Positions 14,552 through 16,239 of a stretch of 16,239 bases of DNA are shown one piece after another. The number at the start of each line of letters is the position of its first letter. Within the stretch, counting starts at the first letter, position 1. A model generated the notes under the pieces. It searched no databases, was not told the DNA's origin, and worked only from the letters and a program-made list of their open reading frames with translations. Origin of the DNA: Sphingomonadaceae bacterium (lineage in GTDB: Bacteria; Pseudomonadota; Alphaproteobacteria; Sphingomonadales; Sphingomonadaceae); NCBI GenBank assembly GCA_013821585.1, contig JACDGO010000010.1, forward strand, positions 1-16,239, written 5' to 3'. A program made the translations under genes and the position numbers.

Positions 14552-15736
14552 ATGACCGCCGATCCGATCGTCATCTCGTCCTTCGCGCGCACTCCGATGG
14601 GGGCTTTTCAGGGCGCGCTTTCGGGCGCGACGGCGACCGAGCTCGGCGCGACAGCGGTCAAGGCGGCGGTCGAGCGCGCGGGCGTGGACCCCGCCGACAT
14701 CGACCGCATCTATATGGGCTGCGTGCTCCCCGCCGGTCTTGGACAGGCGCCCGCGCGCCAGGCGGCGCTAAAAGCCGGCCTCCCCGAATCGGTCGAGGCG
14801 ACGACGGTCAACAAGATGTGCGGATCGGGCATGCAGGCGGCGATCATGGCCGCCGAGGCGCTGAGCGCGGGGACCGCCGACGTGATCGTCGCGGGGGGGA
14901 TGGAAAGCATGTCGAACGCCCCCTTCCTGCTCCAGAAATACCGGAGCGGCGGGCGCATCGGCCACGGCGAGATCAAGGATTCGATGTTCCTCGACGGGCT
15001 CGAGGACGCCTACACGCCCGGCAAGCTAATGGGTGCGTTCGCCGAAGATTCGGCGCGCGACTATCAATTCACGCGCGAAGCGCAGGACTCCTATGCGATC
15101 GAGAGCCTGTCGCGCGCCAACGCCGCGATTAGCGGCGGCGGCTTCGACAGCGAGGTCGTGCCCGTAACCGTGAAGGGCCGCGGCGGCGACACGCAGGTGT
15201 CGGTCGACGAGCAGCCGGGCAACGCGAAGCCCGACAAGATTCCCTCGCTCAAGCCCGCCTTCGCCAAGGACGGTACGATCACCGCCGCGAACGCCTCGTC
15301 GATATCGGACGGCGCCGCCGCGCTGGTCATGACGCGCGCGAGCGTCGCGAAACGGCTCGGCCTGCCGGTCGAGGCGCGCGTCATCGCGACCGCCGCGCAC
15401 GCGCACGCGCCGGGCCAGTTCACCACGGCGCCGGTGCCGGCGATCCGCAAGCTCCTCGAAAAGGCGGGCTGGAGCGTCGAGGACGTCGACCTGTTCGAGG
15501 TCAACGAGGCGTTCGCCGCGGTGACAATGATCGCGATGCAAGATCTCGGCATCCCGCACGACAAGATCAACGTCAACGGCGGCGCGACCGCGCTCGGCCA
15601 TCCGATCGGCGCCAGCGGCGCACGCATCCTGACCACGCTCATCTCCGCGCTCCAGACTCGCGGACTGAAGCGCGGGCTGGCGTCATTGTGCATCGGCGGC
15701 GGCGAAGCGACCGCGGTCGCGGTGGAGCTGGTTTGA
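14552..15736 (+). CDS. Acetyl-CoA C-acetyltransferase / acyltransferase (thiolase)
   Basis: Thiolase II-type enzyme that condenses two acetyl-CoA to acetoacetyl-CoA or runs the reverse cleavage. It serves in ketone, polyhydroxyalkanoate or short-chain fatty-acid metabolism in the cytoplasm. The 394 residues are the normal family length. The nucleophile is C90 in NKMCGSGMQA, the catalytic base pair is H350 in ALGHPIGASGAR and C380 in CIGGGEATA, and the VNEAF motif lies at about 317-321. All active-site residues are present. The gene is much richer in G and C, especially at third positions, than most of the polysaccharide genes to its left, as expected for a resident chromosomal gene. It is followed without a gap by an acetyltransferase gene (TTGA overlap). 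Whether it should be named phaA or atoB cannot be decided, since no phaB, atoDA or fad gene is in view. Confidence 0.95.
   Translation: MTADPIVISSFARTPMGAFQGALSGATATELGATAVKAAVERAGVDPADIDRIYMGCVLPAGLGQAPARQAALKAGLPESVEATTVNKMCGSGMQAAIMAAEALSAGTADVIVAGGMESMSNAPFLLQKYRSGGRIGHGEIKDSMFLDGLEDAYTPGKLMGAFAEDSARDYQFTREAQDSYAIESLSRANAAISGGGFDSEVVPVTVKGRGGDTQVSVDEQPGNAKPDKIPSLKPAFAKDGTITAANASSISDGAAALVMTRASVAKRLGLPVEARVIATAAHAHAPGQFTTAPVPAIRKLLEKAGWSVEDVDLFEVNEAFAAVTMIAMQDLGIPHDKINVNGGATALGHPIGASGARILTTLISALQTRGLKRGLASLCIGGGEATAVAVELV
15721..15727 (+). promoter_or_regulatory. Ribosome binding site supporting a TTG start
   Basis: GGTGGAG at the 3' end of the thiolase gene stands five bases before TTG 15733. 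Together with the TTGA stop/start overlap it supports TTG as the start codon of the acetyltransferase gene; the next in-frame ATG is about 40 codons later, inside the domain. Confidence 0.5.
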
Positions 15737-16239
15737 GCTACGTCATCCGCACGACCGTCCAGACGGACACCGCGCTCCTCCCCGCCGTCGAGCAATCGGC
15801 CGGGCAGCGCTTTCGCGGAGCGCCGGGGCTCGAATGGATCGCCGACGAGGACAATATGGCGCCCGGCCGCCACGCCGAGCTGATGCGCGAAGGCACGAGC
15901 TGGGTCGCGGCCGACGATGCCGACGCGCCGGTCGGCTTCATCGCGTGCGAACGGCGCGACGGGGCACTCCATATCTGCGAATTCGCCGTCAACGAGGCGC
16001 TGCACGGTCGCGGGGTGGGACGCGCGCTGCTCGACCGCGCGACCGATCATGCCCGCGCGCACGGCATGAATGCAGTGACGCTGACCACGTTTCGCGACTT
16101 GGCGTGGAACCAGCCTTATTATGCGCGGCGCGGATTCGTGACGGTCAGCCCGGTCGGCGACCAGCCGCTGGCGCTGACCTTGCGCGACGAAGTGCGGTTC
16201 GGCCTCCCCGGCAAACGCCGCTGTGCGATGGTGCTGAGC
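15733..16239 (+). CDS. GNAT-family N-acetyltransferase, 3' end cut by the window
   Basis: Acetyl-CoA-dependent acyltransferase of unknown substrate. The frame is open from TTG 15733 to the right edge (169 codons) without a stop. The core fold is visible: strand beta-4 in HICEFAVNEAL (80-90), the acetyl-CoA phosphate-binding loop HGRGVGRALL (91-100), and the C-terminal signature NQPYYARRGF (126-135). The protein is near its usual full length, so only a few residues should be missing. The start overlaps the thiolase stop in TTGA, with a good ribosome binding site before it, suggesting a two-gene unit. The high GC matches the thiolase gene. The context does not reveal the acceptor; small GNAT proteins act on amino acids, peptides, polyamines or drugs. 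Confidence 0.87.
   Translation, partial: MSYVIRTTVQTDTALLPAVEQSAGQRFRGAPGLEWIADEDNMAPGRHAELMREGTSWVAADDADAPVGFIACERRDGALHICEFAVNEALHGRGVGRALLDRATDHARAHGMNAVTLTTFRDLAWNQPYYARRGFVTVSPVGDQPLALTLRDEVRFGLPGKRRCAMVLS

Noticed and set aside
14288..14555. Short open frames on both strands in the gap before the thiolase gene
   Set aside because: They mirror each other, lack ribosome binding sites and have no protein-like hydrophobic pattern or known motif.
15091..16062. Long minus-strand open frame (323 codons) opposite the thiolase and acetyltransferase genes
   Set aside because: It is a by-product of high GC and codon bias on the coding strand. Its translation has low complexity and no family character, while the plus strand encodes two clear enzymes.
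1..16239. CRISPR arrays, tRNA or rRNA genes, attachment sites, a replication origin
   Set aside because: No spaced direct repeats, cloverleaf-like sequences, rRNA segments or iteron clusters were seen. The only direct repeats are the short ones reported.

Overview
The window looks like an exopolysaccharide or capsule biosynthesis locus of a sphingomonad-type alphaproteobacterium (Sphingopyxis, Novosphingobium, Sphingomonas or a relative). This placement rests on the style of the sugar transferase, the fused Wzc-type co-polymerase/kinase, the IS5-family remnant and the very GC-rich thiolase. It is inference from recalled family knowledge, not a database search.

Layout from left to right: (i) a plus-strand asparagine-synthase-like amidotransferase that enters from the left edge (2-1594). 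(ii) A minus-strand pair, an EpsG-type membrane polymerase candidate (2730-3791) translationally coupled to a GT4-like glycosyltransferase (1591-2733). Its stop codon overlaps that of the amidotransferase gene. (iii) A divergent plus-strand GT4-type glycosyltransferase (3919-5034). (iv) A decayed IS5-family transposase remnant (about 5045-5530). (v) A seven-gene minus-strand operon from 14050 to 5603, in transcription order: polyprenyl-phosphate sugar-1-phosphate transferase, tail-anchored J-domain protein, PPP-type phosphoesterase, outer-membrane export lipoprotein (Wza/GumB type), Wzz plus tyrosine-kinase protein (Wzc type), a membrane-anchored periplasmic protein of unknown function, and an O-antigen ligase/polymerase-family protein. 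(vi) A 501-bp divergent intergenic region with a perfect palindrome bounded by 8-bp direct repeats. (vii) A plus-strand thiolase gene coupled to a GNAT acetyltransferase gene that reaches the right edge. These last two are GC-richer and look like ordinary chromosomal metabolism outside the polysaccharide locus.

The polysaccharide genes fit a Wzx/Wzy-type pathway. The sugar transferase primes undecaprenyl phosphate, the two glycosyltransferases extend the repeat unit, one or both Wzy-like proteins polymerise or ligate it, and the Wzc-type and Wza-type proteins control length and export. No Wzx flippase, nucleotide-sugar synthesis gene or low-molecular-weight tyrosine phosphatase is visible here, so the locus probably continues to the left.

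The most unusual parts are the J-domain/phosphoesterase pair wedged between the initiating transferase and the export genes, the phosphoesterase as a possible replacement for Wzb, and the unassigned two-domain protein between Wzc and the ligase. Adjacent genes overlap by 4 bp (ATGA, GTGA or TTGA) at six junctions.
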